Notes: generated from the letters alone by a model not told the origin. A DNA stretch of 54,835 nt from DASUGM01 sp036274055 (GCA_036274055.1 DASUGM010000260.1:1-54835); one strand, 5' to 3'. Positions 16,863 through 25,928 are shown, counted from the stretch's first letter. Numbers and translations: made by a program.

Positions 16863-19544
16863 ATGACACGACGCGATCAGTCCGGCGACATCGACGACGA
16901 GATCGAGTTCCACCTGCGCGAAGTCATTGAAGCGCTGGTGTCGCAGGGATGGGAGGAAGCGGCGGCGCGGCAGGAGGCCGAACGCCGCTACGGCAACCGC
17001 CGGCGGCACGCGGCGGCGATGGCGCGCGTGCACGAGCCGGCGCCGGACCGACGGTCGCGCCTGCGGCCGCTGGTCGAGACATTCGCGCAGGAATGCCGAT
17101 TTGCGCTGCGCGGCCTCCGGCGAGCGCCGGCATTTACCTTGACCACGATCGCGACACTGGCGCTGGTTACCGGCGCGAACCTCACGATGTTCGGAATCGC
17201 GGATGGCCTGATGTTCCGGCCGTTGAAATATCTGCGAGATCCGTCGAGTGTCCAGCGTGTCTATTGGCAGTGGCAGGATCGCGGCCGGCCGACGACGTCG
17301 GCATCGACGCAGTACACGCGGTTCATCGATTTCCAGCGCGATGCGAGTTCGTTTTCGGAAGTCGCGGTCTTCGCCGACCGCAACCTGCCGGTTGGCGACG
17401 GCATCGCCTCGCGCGAGCGGCGCATTGCCGCCGTCAGCGGCACCTACTTCGGGTTCTTCGATGCGCAGCCTGTTCAGGGGCGGTTCTTCGGGCCGGCCGA
17501 CGATCAGACGCCGCGCGGCGCCGATGTCGCCGTCCTTGGCTACCGTTTCTGGAGGTCGCAGTTCAACGGTGCTGACGTCATCGGCCGCACGCTGCGCGTC
17601 GGCGATATCCAGGCGACGATCGTCGGCATCGCGCCGGAAGGCTTCGACGGCGTCAGCGACGCGCAGCCACCGGCGGCGTTCGTGCCGATCACGACCTATG
17701 CGGCCAGCACCGGAACCAGCGACGCGAAGACCTATTACTCGGCCTATCGCTGGGGCTGGGTGCACCTGCTGGTCCGCCTCAAGCCCGGCGTGACGCTCGC
17801 CGCGGCCACCGACGACGCAACGCGCGTGTTTCGGGCGTCCTGGCCGCAGTTCATCGCGGACAACGGCCAGATCCCGGCGATCGACACGGCCCACCCGAAG
17901 ACGATCCTGTCGTCGGTGCGGCTCGCCGGCGGCCCGACCTCCGGACCGGAGGCGCAGACGTCGCTGTGGCTCCTCGGGGTCGCAATGGCCGTGCTGCTCA
18001 TCGGCTGCGGGAATGTCGTCAACCTGTCGCTGACCCGCGTGCTCGGTCGGCGCCACGAAACCGGCCTCAAGTGCGCGCTCGGGGTCGGCAGCCGACGGTT
18101 GCTCGCCGCCGGTTTCATCGAGGCTGGACTCCTGGCGATTGCAGGCGGCATCGCGGCTTTACTGGTGGCGCAGGCGCTCAGAATCGCGCTCGCCCCCATC
18201 CTCGAGTCGCTCCGTATCGCCGAACTTTCAGTGTTCAGCGACCAACGCACACTGATCGCAACCGGCGTGCTCATCGTAGTGACGACGGCGCTGGTCGGAC
18301 TCGTGCCGGCGTTGTTTCAACGTCGTGACGATCTCGGCGCCGCCTTGCGCGGCGGCGCCCGCGTCAGTGTGACTAGTGGGCGCCGCGCCCGCGCGGCTCT
18401 GCTGATCGCACAGGCAACGCTGTCGGTGGTGCTGCTGGTGGCGGCGGGACTGTTCGTGCGCAGTCTGATCGCCGCCAATGCCTCACGCCTTGGCTACGAT
18501 CCCGATCGCGTCCTGGTCGTCAATCGCGTCATCCAGGCGGGCGGGTTCGACGCCGAGAAACAGCGCACGCTTCGCGAAGATCTTCTCCGCGCCGCCCAGG
18601 CGCTGCCGCAAGTCGAGTCGGCTGCATGGATGAGCAGCGCGCCGTTCGTGAGCACGTCATCCACCGACGTCTTCGTGCCCCGCCTCAGCGACGCCAACGC
18701 GCTCGGACCGTTCACGTTCCAGGCGACGACGGCAGGCTACTTCGAGACCATGGGCACGAGGGTGATTCGCGGCCGCGCGCTGACCGACGCCGATCGCGGC
18801 GGAGCGCCTGAGGTGGCCGTCGTCAGCGAAAGCATGGCGCGCGCGTTGTGGCCGGATCGCGACGCGCTCGGCGCCTGCTTCCACATGCGATCGATCGACA
18901 GCCCATGTCGAACCGTGGTCGGCATCGCCGAGGATATGGTGCAGCGGACGCTGGCCGACGGCCCGCGGCTGCACTACTACGTGCCGATCGATCAATACCC
19001 ACGGACGTTCGGCAACGGCCTGCTGCTGAAACTGCGCGGCGAACCGCGCCGGCTGGCGGAAGACGTGCGCGTCGAGTTGCAACGTGTGATGCCCGCCAAC
19101 GCCTACCTCACCGCCCAGCCGCTCGCCGACATCCTGACGAACCAGCGCTCGTCGTGGCGGCTTGGCGCGACGGTGCTCGTCGGCTTGGCCTCGCTGGCGC
19201 TGATCGTCGCCGCCGTCGGTCTGTACGGCGCGGTCGGCTACGAGATCGCGCAACGGCGGCAGGAGTGGGCGGTCCGCGTCGCGCTCGGCGCCGACCGCAT
19301 GTCGATTATCACGATGATCGTCGGCCGGACGCTGTCGTTGATCGCCTGCGGTATCGTGCCCGGATTGTTTTTGGCCGCGGCGTTCGGCCGCTGGATCCGC
19401 CCGCTGCTCTATCAGACCTCAGGCTTCGACCCTCTGAGTTATCTCATTGCCGCGGGAGCGATGGCGGGCGTGGCGGTGCTGGCGAGCACGGCGCCCGCGC
19501 TCCGTGCCGCCCGCGCGGATCCGCAGAGTGCGCTTCGCAACTGA
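16863..19544 (+). CDS. ADOP/MacB-like FtsX permease 3
   Basis: The 893-residue permease starts with the cytoplasmic prefix domain DIDDEIEFHLREVIEALVSQ, then a first helix (FTLTTIATLALVTGANLTMFGIAD), a periplasmic MacB domain, central helices around SLWLLGVAMAVLLIGCGNVV, a second periplasmic region and three C-terminal helices ending in ALRAARADPQSALRN. It follows padR 2 directly and is likely regulated by it. No ABC ATPase is encoded in the module. The substrate is unknown. Confidence 0.9.
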   Translation: MTRRDQSGDIDDEIEFHLREVIEALVSQGWEEAAARQEAERRYGNRRRHAAAMARVHEPAPDRRSRLRPLVETFAQECRFALRGLRRAPAFTLTTIATLALVTGANLTMFGIADGLMFRPLKYLRDPSSVQRVYWQWQDRGRPTTSASTQYTRFIDFQRDASSFSEVAVFADRNLPVGDGIASRERRIAAVSGTYFGFFDAQPVQGRFFGPADDQTPRGADVAVLGYRFWRSQFNGADVIGRTLRVGDIQATIVGIAPEGFDGVSDAQPPAAFVPITTYAASTGTSDAKTYYSAYRWGWVHLLVRLKPGVTLAAATDDATRVFRASWPQFIADNGQIPAIDTAHPKTILSSVRLAGGPTSGPEAQTSLWLLGVAMAVLLIGCGNVVNLSLTRVLGRRHETGLKCALGVGSRRLLAAGFIEAGLLAIAGGIAALLVAQALRIALAPILESLRIAELSVFSDQRTLIATGVLIVVTTALVGLVPALFQRRDDLGAALRGGARVSVTSGRRARAALLIAQATLSVVLLVAAGLFVRSLIAANASRLGYDPDRVLVVNRVIQAGGFDAEKQRTLREDLLRAAQALPQVESAAWMSSAPFVSTSSTDVFVPRLSDANALGPFTFQATTAGYFETMGTRVIRGRALTDADRGGAPEVAVVSESMARALWPDRDALGACFHMRSIDSPCRTVVGIAEDMVQRTLADGPRLHYYVPIDQYPRTFGNGLLLKLRGEPRRLAEDVRVELQRVMPANAYLTAQPLADILTNQRSSWRLGATVLVGLASLALIVAAVGLYGAVGYEIAQRRQEWAVRVALGADRMSIITMIVGRTLSLIACGIVPGLFLAAAFGRWIRPLLYQTSGFDPLSYLIAAGAMAGVAVLASTAPALRAARADPQSALRN

Positions 19545-19564
19545 GACCGCGTCGGGTGGTGGCG

Positions 19565-19693
19565 TGTCTTAAAAGCGCACATGAAGGAGCACGAAGGAAT
19601 GAAGGAGCATGAAGGAGACTTGGTTTTGAAACCCCGGATCACCTTCATGCTCCTTCCCTCCTTCCAAGATCCTTCATGTGTGCTCTTAAGACA
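19565..19693. repeat. long inverted repeat, CATGAAGGAG family
   Basis: Arms 19565-19616 and 19642-19693 are inverted copies (outer end TGTCTTAA, then repeated ATGAAGGA units) with a few mismatches and a 1-nt offset. It fills the gap between the convergent permease 3 and radical SAM genes. Same unit family as the repeats at 9064 and 12095. Confidence 0.8.
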
Positions 19694-19701
19694 GGTGCTT
19701 T

Positions 19702-21102
19702 TCACATAGTCCGCAAGGCGGCCAGCCGCGTCTGTTCCAGATCGTCCCGATAAAACAGATTGTACGTATCGAACGGAATCAGCCGCCCATCCGGGTGGAC
19801 GATGTGCACGCAGGTCTTCTTCACCGAGCGCACGTCGAACGAGTAGGCGTCGATGAACTGCATGATGATGACGCGGAACAGGTTCTCGTAGCCCAGGGTC
19901 GCCGGCGCCGTGATCTGCGGCATGCAGCAGAGCAGGTCGCGCAGCGTCGAGGCGCTCGATTCCGGTGAGTGATTGGTGGCGAACAGCTTGACGATGCCGT
20001 CGCGGACCGCGTCGTCGTGCTCGTAGACGATGGTGTTGCGGCCGCCGTTGATCAAAACTTCGGGATCGATCATGCCGGTGAGCGGCACGATCCGGCCATC
20101 GATCTTGAGCGCGTATGCCATCGCCAGCGCGTCGGGGTGGCAGGGCACCGGAATCACGTCCTGCGGTTTGAAGACCGTCGTCTGTTCGAAAATGGCGCGC
20201 CGGACCTCGGTCAGCGTCAGCCGGTCCGTGGCCGGATCGAAGCGATCGGTGCGGCCGGCCACCTGCACAGGCTGCAGCGTCACGCCGCGGACACACGGCT
20301 GCGCGAGCGCAAAGTCGATGATCGTGCCGATTTCGTCGTCGTTGACGCCGCGTTTGACGGTGACCACCAGCGTCGTCGAGATGCCGTGGCGGTTGAGCCG
20401 ATCCAGGGCCTGCTCACGAATGCGGCGCAGATCGGCGCCGCGGAGATCCATCAGGGCCTCGCGCTTGAACGAGTCGAACTGGAGATAGACCTCGAAGTCC
20501 GGCATGTACGAGGCCAGCCGCGCCGTGAATTCCTCGCTTTCGGCGATCGTCACGCCGTTGGTGTTGACCATCAGATGCCGGATCGGCCGCGCTTTCGCGG
20601 CGTCGAGGATCGCGAAGAAGTCCGGATGAATCGTCGGCTCGCCGCCGGAGATCTGCACGACGTCCGGCTCGCCCTCGTTACGGACCACGGCGTCGAGCAT
20701 CCGCTCGACCTGGTCCAGCGGCCGGTAGTTCGGACGATCCGGGCCGCTCATCGCGTAGCACACCGGACAGCGGAGATTGCAGGCGTCGCAGATCTCGACC
20801 AGCGACAGGCACGAGTGCTGCTCGTGATCGGTGCACAGTCCGCAGTCGTACGGACAGCCGTGTTTTACCGGCGTGTTGTATTTGAGCGGCATCTCCGGCG
20901 GCTTGATGAAGATCTCACGGCAGCGGCGGTAGTAATCGACATCGTCGGCGACCAGCACGCGCTCGTGACCGTGCTCGGGGCAGCGCTTGAGCATGTACAC
21001 GCTGCCGCCCTCGAAGACGATCTTGGCGTCGACGCGCCGGTAGCAGGTCGCGCAGATCGAGATCGCGACATCGTAGAAAAGATAGGGCCGGACGCGGGCC
21101 AT
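19702..21102 (-). CDS. radical SAM protein, tetraether-lipid-synthase (Tes/MJ0619)-like
   Basis: The 466-residue enzyme carries the radical SAM cluster motif C108-X3-C112-X2-C115 (CDACNLRCPVCYAMSG) followed by QISGGEPTIHPDF, the GGE motif for SAM binding. Ahead of it are an N-terminal Cys set (C17-X2-C20 and C41 in KRCPEHGHE) and HGCPYDCGLCTDHEQHSC (C83-X3-C87-X2-C90). This order (rubredoxin-like site, GCPxDCGLC, CNLxCPxC) is the hallmark of the MJ0619 family, which includes archaeal Tes that joins lipid chains at their ends. The C terminus has KKTCVHIVHPDG. It lies 1 nt after a small membrane protein gene and downstream of an Lgt-like gene. A lipid substrate is inferred, not shown; other members of the wider family may act elsewhere. 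Confidence 0.8.
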   Translation of the reverse strand: MARVRPYLFYDVAISICATCYRRVDAKIVFEGGSVYMLKRCPEHGHERVLVADDVDYYRRCREIFIKPPEMPLKYNTPVKHGCPYDCGLCTDHEQHSCLSLVEICDACNLRCPVCYAMSGPDRPNYRPLDQVERMLDAVVRNEGEPDVVQISGGEPTIHPDFFAILDAAKARPIRHLMVNTNGVTIAESEEFTARLASYMPDFEVYLQFDSFKREALMDLRGADLRRIREQALDRLNRHGISTTLVVTVKRGVNDDEIGTIIDFALAQPCVRGVTLQPVQVAGRTDRFDPATDRLTLTEVRRAIFEQTTVFKPQDVIPVPCHPDALAMAYALKIDGRIVPLTGMIDPEVLINGGRNTIVYEHDDAVRDGIVKLFATNHSPESSASTLRDLLCCMPQITAPATLGYENLFRVIIMQFIDAYSFDVRSVKKTCVHIVHPDGRLIPFDTYNLFYRDDLEQTRLAALRTM

Positions 21103-21103
21103 G

Positions 21104-21382
21104 TCAGTTGCGGTCGCGCTTCTTGAACAGCCACTGCGCGCCGGTGACCAGCCCGGTCAGGCCGCCGATGAGCAGCATCAGCACGCCGACCACGAAACCG
21201 GCACCGCCGATGAACGCCTGATTTTCGGTGCGCGTGCTCGTCATGTTGGCGAGGAAATAGCCGCAGCCGCCGATCGCCAGAGCCAGGCCGCCGAGCGTGA
21301 GAATCAGCACCAGCGCCCAGCGCGGCAGTTTCTTTTTTACCGGCGCGGCGGCCTCGGGTGCGGCAGGAGGCTGCGAATCCAT
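21104..21382 (-). CDS. small two-helix membrane protein
   Basis: A 92-residue protein with a proline/alanine-rich N terminus (MDSQPPAAPEAAAP), then two predicted membrane helices (WALVLILTLGGLALAIGGCG and FIGGAGFVVGVLMLLIGGLT) and a basic tail KKRDRN. I do not recognise the family. It overlaps the Lgt-like gene by 46 nt upstream and ends 1 nt before the radical SAM start, so all three are almost certainly translated from one mRNA. A membrane anchor or scaffold for the neighbouring enzymes is a reasonable guess only. Confidence 0.7.
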   Translation of the reverse strand: MDSQPPAAPEAAAPVKKKLPRWALVLILTLGGLALAIGGCGYFLANMTSTRTENQAFIGGAGFVVGVLMLLIGGLTGLVTGAQWLFKKRDRN

Positions 21383-22071
21383 CGCGCGACATCATGTGCG
21401 TAATACGCGATCACCGCAAGCGCCGCGATTTGAATCGTCGTCAGGCCGGGCACCAGCGGATGGCCGGCCTTGAAGACATCGACGACGACGCGGATGAGCA
21501 TGTAGCCCACCATGAAGCCCTTGAAGATGTCGCCGCTGGTGTGGGGCCGGCGCTGGACGCGCGCCAGCATGAACGCGAGCGTGCAGAGCGCGGCTGATTC
21601 GTAGAGCACGGCCGGATGACGGCTGACGCCGTCGCCGAGATCGACGCCCCACGGCATCGACGTCGGCGTGCCGTACGTCTGATCTTCGAGGCCGGCGAAA
21701 TGGCAGCCGATCCGGCCGATCGCGATCGCGACCGCCAGCGGCACCGCGAAGAGATCGCCGGTCCGGCTCGAGATGCCGGCCCACCGCTTCGCGATCTCGA
21801 CCGCGATCCAGCCGCCAATCAGGCCGCCGACGACGGTCTTCCCACCGAGGACGTAGCTGAGCTGGCGCCAGTGCGCCAGCGTCTGCCGCGGATCTTCGAG
21901 CCAGTAGAGCACGCGGCTGCCGAGCGCGGCGCCGGCGATCGCGGCCGCGATCACGGTCCAGCGCGCCTGCGTATCGATGACGTCGCCGCGGCGGCGACGC
22001 TGCCAGAGGTAGAGACGGAAGCCCGCGAGATAGGCGAGCGCTTCGAAAACGAAATGCGCGGTGACGGTCAG
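21337..22071 (-). CDS. Lgt-like prolipoprotein diacylglyceryl transferase family protein
   Basis: The 244-residue polytopic membrane protein keeps the Lgt layout: VLGGKTVVGGLIGGW, then GRIGCHFAGLEDQTYGTPTSMPWGVDLGDGVSRHPAVLYES, then ALAVIAYYAHD. True Lgt transfers diacylglycerol from phosphatidylglycerol to lipoprotein cysteines. Here the usual GRIGNFxNGE stretch reads GRIGCHFAGLE, so this may be a paralog with another acceptor. No ATG, GTG or TTG precedes the conserved N terminus (TVTAHFVFEALAYLAGF); the CTG at 22071, overlapping the cytochrome stop as CTGA, is the best start. A GTG at 21954 would remove the first ~39 residues including a membrane helix. Confidence 0.8.
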   Translation of the reverse strand: MTVTAHFVFEALAYLAGFRLYLWQRRRRGDVIDTQARWTVIAAAIAGAALGSRVLYWLEDPRQTLAHWRQLSYVLGGKTVVGGLIGGWIAVEIAKRWAGISSRTGDLFAVPLAVAIAIGRIGCHFAGLEDQTYGTPTSMPWGVDLGDGVSRHPAVLYESAALCTLAFMLARVQRRPHTSGDIFKGFMVGYMLIRVVVDVFKAGHPLVPGLTTIQIAALAVIAYYAHDVARWIRSLLPHPRPPRR

Positions 22072-22526
22072 GGCCGGTGCGCGGCGGCCGGTTTGACGAT
22101 GTTGATGTTCTTGGCCGTGGCGTCGGTCTTGAGCGCCTTGTCGCCGCCGTCAGGGAAACCGTTGGTCTGCAGAATGAACGCGATCGCGTTGGCGGTGTCG
22201 TCGTCGGTGAGCGTCACCGAGCCGTCGGGCGGCATCGCAGTTTTGATCTGCGTCGCCAGTTCGTAAACGCTGCGCCCTTCCCAGTTCTTGAAGAAGTTCT
22301 CGCCGCCGAGCGCCGGGGCTTCCTCGTTCGCCTCGCTCTTGAACATGTGGCACTTCGAGCAGACTTTGGCGAAGAGCGCTTTGCCGTCGTCTGCCTGCGT
22401 CTTCGCGTAGATGCCGTCCTTGGTCGTGGACTTCGGGGGATCCTGGGCGGAGATGGCCGAGACGGTTAGAAGCACAAACGTCGAGATCGGGAGGATGACA
22501 CCGGGCGACATACGAATACGGATCAC
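22068..22526 (-). CDS. c-type cytochrome, secreted
   Basis: The 152-residue protein has a signal peptide (RIRMSPGVILPISTFVLLTVSAISAQ) and one haem-attachment site, CSKCH, in FAKVCSKCHMF. The likely distal Met is in KTAMPPDGS, the usual pattern for small class I cytochromes, and DDDTANAIAFIL forms the C-terminal helix. It would work in the periplasm. It follows the molybdenum hydroxylase genes, so it is a likely electron acceptor for them. The GTG at 22526 has AAGGAG about 10 nt ahead; an ATG at 22511 is possible. The stop overlaps the Lgt-like start. Confidence 0.85.
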   Translation of the reverse strand: MIRIRMSPGVILPISTFVLLTVSAISAQDPPKSTTKDGIYAKTQADDGKALFAKVCSKCHMFKSEANEEAPALGGENFFKNWEGRSVYELATQIKTAMPPDGSVTLTDDDTANAIAFILQTNGFPDGGDKALKTDATAKNINIVKPAAAHRP

Positions 22527-22545
22527 GATTCGAGAACTCCTTGAC

Positions 22546-22616
22546 GTCCTGGGTCTTGGGTCTTGCGTCCTGGGGTGCAGCTCGTACCCCAAGACCCAAG
22601 TCCAAAGACCCAAGAC
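22546..22616. repeat. inverted CTTGGGT heptamer repeat
   Basis: Arms 22546-22576 and 22586-22616 are inverted copies of 31 nt with about 6 mismatches, built from TCTTGGG units. Located between the hydroxylase large-subunit stop and the cytochrome start. Same unit as at 42646 and 43405. Confidence 0.75.
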
Positions 22617-22620
22617 CGAA

Positions 22621-24930
22621 CTACATCCAGCTATATCCCAATTTTCCGATCGGCAGCGAGCGCAGCCGCTGGCCGGTCGCCGCGAAGATCGCGTTGGCGA
22701 CCGTCGGCAGGATCGGCGGCAGTGCGGGCTCGCCGAGGCCGGTGGGGTTGTTGTCGGTGATCTTCCAGTGCGCCTCGATTTCCGGCGGCGCCTGCCGCAT
22801 CCGCATCAGCGGATACTGCTGGAAGTTGCCCTGCACGGCTTTGCCGCCCTCGATGCCGATCTCGAGCGACATCAGCTGGCCGAGGCCGTCGATGACGGCG
22901 CTGTGGACCTGGCTCTCGGCGTTGCTCGGGTTGATGATCTGCCGGCCGACGTCGCCGACCGACCAGACCTTCTCGACTTTGACGCGCTTGTTGCCGTCGA
23001 CGCGGACGCGCGCGACTTGGGCGAAGTAGCCGGAATGGCTGAAGTGGAACGCGACGCCCATGCCGGTGCCGGCCGGCAGCTTCGTGCGTCCGGCCCAGCC
23101 CGACACGTCGCGGACCATCTCGAGCACGCCGCGCATGCGCGCCGGATCGAAGCCCTGCTGCTGACCACCGCCGCCACCGCCGGCGTTGGGGGGCGCGCCG
23201 GGCGCCGGGGCCATCGCGATCGGCGGCACGTTCAGCAGATCGATGCGGAATTGCAGCGGGTCCTTGCCCGCGGCGTGCGCCATCTCGTCGGTGAACGACT
23301 GCATCACGAACGCCAGCGCGTTGCTGCCCGGCGCGCGATGCGCGCCGGTCGGCACGCCCAGCGGCATGAACGACAGATCGAGCGCGAAGTTCGGCACGAA
23401 GCGCGCCGGGAATTCAGTCGCGCCGACGTTCGCTGACGGCGAGAACGGCGTGTTCTGCGCCGGCGGGGCCGCGCCCGCCGGAGCGGCCCCCGCCCGACCG
23501 CCGCCAGCAGGCGGCGCGGCGGCGGGCGTGAACGTCACGAAGTGCCCGCGCCAGGCGACCAGCTTGCCCTGCGCGTCGACGCCGCCCTTGAAGAAGTGGA
23601 ACCCGCCGGGACGATAGAGGTCGTTGTGCATGTCGTCCTCGCGCGTCCACACCAGCTTCACCGGCACGCCGAGCTGTTTCGCGAGATAGCCGGCTTCCGG
23701 CGCGTAGTCGTTGTACAGCCGGCGGCCGAAGCCGCCGCCCATGCGGACCATGTGGATGTTGATGTCGGTCTCCTGCATCTGCAGCGCGCGCGCAATCGCG
23801 GTGCGCGCCGAGGCCGGCGTCTGCGTGCCGATCCACATGTCGAGCTTGCCGTCCTTGAACTCCGCGGTCGCGTTCATCGGCTCGAGCGGCGCGTGGTTGA
23901 GGAACGGATACGAGTACGCGGCTTCCACGATCTTGGTCGCGCCGCTGAATCCGGCGTTGACGTCGCCGTCGGCGCGCAACGTCCGATGCGGCGCTTCTTT
24001 CGACAGCGCGACCGCTCTCTTGGCGAACTCGGTCATGCTGTTCGACGCCGTCGGGCCCTCGTCCCAGGTCACCTTGAGCGCCTGCCGGGCTTTCTGCGCC
24101 GCCCAGAACGAATCAGCGACGATGGCAACGCCGCCGACCGGACCGCCGCCGACCACCGCCGGATCGACGATGAAGACATGCTTCACGCCGGGAAGCGTCT
24201 TGAGTTCGTCGATGTTGGCGCTGCCGACCTTGCCGCCAAACACGGGAGAGCGCTGCCACGCGGCGTACAACATGCCGGGCCGGGTGACGTCGATGCCGTA
24301 GAGCGGCTTGCCGGTGACGATCGACGGGTTGTCGACGCCGCCGATCGGTTTGCCGATGATCTTGTAGTCCTTCGGATCCTTCAGCGTCAGCGTCGCGAGG
24401 TCCGGCGCCGGCAGTTTCGCGGCTTCCGTGGCCAGTTCGCCATAGCCGAACGATCGCTTCGACGCCGCGTGGGTCACTCGCCCCGACGCCGTCGTCAGCT
24501 CGGTCACCGGCACGTTCCAGCGCGCTGCCGCCGCGGCCATGAGTTGCGCGCGGGCGCCGGCGCCGACTTGCCGCATCGGCGTCCAGTTGCTCGGCGTCGC
24601 GGTGCTGCCGCCGGCGCTCTGGCCGCCGTACTTGGCGGTGTCGAGATCGCCCTGCACGATCCGGACGTCCTTCCAGTCGACGTCGAGCTCGTCGGCGATG
24701 ATCATCGGCAGCATCGTCTTCACGCCCTGGCCGATCTCGGGGTTCTTGCCGACGATGGTGACGATGCCGTCGGGCGCGATGGTGATGAAGGCGTTCGGCA
24801 CCAGCGGCGCCTGGTTGCCGCGGCCTTGAAATGCGGCGACCGGATCCATGTAGGCGGCGATGACCATGCCGCCGCCGGCGAGCGCGGACACGCGGAGAAA
24901 CGATCGGCGATCCATGGCGACCGGGCTCAT
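22621..24930 (-). CDS. molybdenum hydroxylase large subunit (isoquinoline 1-oxidoreductase beta type)
   Basis: The 769-residue protein opens with a twin-arginine signal (MDRRSFLRVSALAGGG), so it is exported folded. Conserved molybdopterin-binding blocks are present: WIGTQTPASARTAIA, VRMGGGFGRRLYNDY, GAHRAPGSNALAFVMQSF and, near the C terminus, GLGEPALPPILPTVANAIF with the catalytic glutamate of the xanthine oxidase family. A proline/alanine/glycine-rich insertion (around TPAAAPPAGGG) is unusual. It overlaps the [2Fe-2S] subunit gene by ATGA and needs the Mo cofactor with cytosine dinucleotide, consistent with the MocA and XdhC homologs at 38.4-40 kb. The substrate (an aldehyde or N-heterocycle) cannot be told from sequence. 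Confidence 0.92.
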   Translation of the reverse strand: MSPVAMDRRSFLRVSALAGGGMVIAAYMDPVAAFQGRGNQAPLVPNAFITIAPDGIVTIVGKNPEIGQGVKTMLPMIIADELDVDWKDVRIVQGDLDTAKYGGQSAGGSTATPSNWTPMRQVGAGARAQLMAAAAARWNVPVTELTTASGRVTHAASKRSFGYGELATEAAKLPAPDLATLTLKDPKDYKIIGKPIGGVDNPSIVTGKPLYGIDVTRPGMLYAAWQRSPVFGGKVGSANIDELKTLPGVKHVFIVDPAVVGGGPVGGVAIVADSFWAAQKARQALKVTWDEGPTASNSMTEFAKRAVALSKEAPHRTLRADGDVNAGFSGATKIVEAAYSYPFLNHAPLEPMNATAEFKDGKLDMWIGTQTPASARTAIARALQMQETDINIHMVRMGGGFGRRLYNDYAPEAGYLAKQLGVPVKLVWTREDDMHNDLYRPGGFHFFKGGVDAQGKLVAWRGHFVTFTPAAAPPAGGGRAGAAPAGAAPPAQNTPFSPSANVGATEFPARFVPNFALDLSFMPLGVPTGAHRAPGSNALAFVMQSFTDEMAHAAGKDPLQFRIDLLNVPPIAMAPAPGAPPNAGGGGGGQQQGFDPARMRGVLEMVRDVSGWAGRTKLPAGTGMGVAFHFSHSGYFAQVARVRVDGNKRVKVEKVWSVGDVGRQIINPSNAESQVHSAVIDGLGQLMSLEIGIEGGKAVQGNFQQYPLMRMRQAPPEIEAHWKITDNNPTGLGEPALPPILPTVANAIFAATGQRLRSLPIGKLGYSWM

Positions 24931-25466
24931 CGCGTCACCTCGACTTTCTCCAGCGGGATGAATTTCGTCGGCGCGTCGTCTTTCGACTTCGCCGCCTCGG
25001 CCAGCTTCGCCTTGTTCAACTGCGCGGCGCGCATGATGCCTTTCTTGATGCGGACGTAGGTGCCGCAGCGACAGATGTTGGTGTTCATCGCCGCGTCGAT
25101 ATCGGACGAACTGACATCCGGGTTGTTGGCGAGCAGCGCCGCCGCCGACATGATCTGGCCGGCCTGGCAGTAGCCGCACTCGGGGACGTCGAGTTCCTGC
25201 CACGCTTTCTGCAGCGGATGCGAGGCGTCGGCCGACAGGCCCTCGATGGTGACGATCGGCGCATTGACTGCGGCCGAAACCAGAACCTGACACGACCGCA
25301 CCGCGCGTCCGCGCAGGTGCACCGTGCAGGCGCCGCATTGACCGGCGCCGCAGCCAAACTTGGTGCCCTTCAGATCCAGCACGTCGCGGAGGACCCAAAG
25401 CAGCGGCGTATCTTCCGGCACATCGACGGTGGTGGTCTTGCCGTTGACGTTCAGCGCAAAAGGCAT
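24927..25466 (-). CDS. [2Fe-2S] subunit of molybdenum hydroxylase (isoquinoline 1-oxidoreductase alpha type)
   Basis: The 179-residue electron-transfer subunit has both [2Fe-2S] clusters: plant-ferredoxin type Cys39, Cys44, Cys47 (GCGAGQCGAC) and Cys59, then the four-helix type Cys97, Cys100 (ECGYCQAGQ) and Cys132, Cys134 (ICRCGTY). It passes electrons from the Mo site of the large subunit, probably to the downstream cytochrome c. It has no signal peptide and would be carried through Tat with the large subunit. The C terminus is longer than a minimal family member by ~25 charged residues. Confidence 0.95.
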   Translation of the reverse strand: MPFALNVNGKTTTVDVPEDTPLLWVLRDVLDLKGTKFGCGAGQCGACTVHLRGRAVRSCQVLVSAAVNAPIVTIEGLSADASHPLQKAWQELDVPECGYCQAGQIMSAAALLANNPDVSSSDIDAAMNTNICRCGTYVRIKKGIMRAAQLNKAKLAEAAKSKDDAPTKFIPLEKVEVTR

Positions 25467-25508
25467 AGCAGGGACCTCTTTTGTGTAAGTGTCACATTAT
25501 ATTGCCCT

Positions 25509-25928
25509 ATGCTCGTCGCCGCCGACCCCGCCGAAAAGCCGACGCATGCCGGCGGCCTGGTCTACCGGATACGGCGCGGCCGGCCCGAATTCCTGCTCGT
25601 CACCGCCAAGCGCGCCGCCCATTTATGGGTCTATCCCAAGGGCCACGTCGAGAAACGTGAGACCCCCCGCGAGACCGCGATCCGAGAAGTAGCCGAAGAG
25701 GCGGGGACTGACGCCGTCGTCAAACGCAAGCTCCGCGACCTGGTCTACGAGGCCGGTGGCTACGAAATGCGGGTCCGGTATTTCCTGATGCGGGCCAGGA
25801 ACGGCGGCTCGCCGTGCGAAGGCCGGCGGCTCGCCTGGGTCTCAGCGCAGGTCGCGCATCGGCGGATCCGGTACGCGGACTCGAGGGAGTTGCTGAGGCT
25901 GGCGGTGCAGATCCTGCGGGATGAGTGA
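25509..25928 (+). CDS. Nudix hydrolase
   Basis: The 139-residue protein contains a full Nudix box: GHVEKRETPRETAIREVAEE followed by AGT, that is G-X5-E-X7-REV-X-EE-X-G. It resembles diadenosine polyphosphate hydrolase-like members (GGLVYRIRRGRPEFLLV at the start, WVYPKGHVE). It hydrolyses a nucleoside diphosphate linked to another group; the substrate is not known. It is divergent from the molybdenum hydroxylase operon with only 42 nt between starts, including TATATT just before the ATG. The open frame upstream is not part of the gene. Confidence 0.92.
   Translation: MLVAADPAEKPTHAGGLVYRIRRGRPEFLLVTAKRAAHLWVYPKGHVEKRETPRETAIREVAEEAGTDAVVKRKLRDLVYEAGGYEMRVRYFLMRARNGGSPCEGRRLAWVSAQVAHRRIRYADSRELLRLAVQILRDE

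Noticed and set aside
23542..25059. 505-codon open frame opposite the molybdenum hydroxylase genes
   Set aside because: Antisense shadow; both genes on the minus strand have full motif sets.
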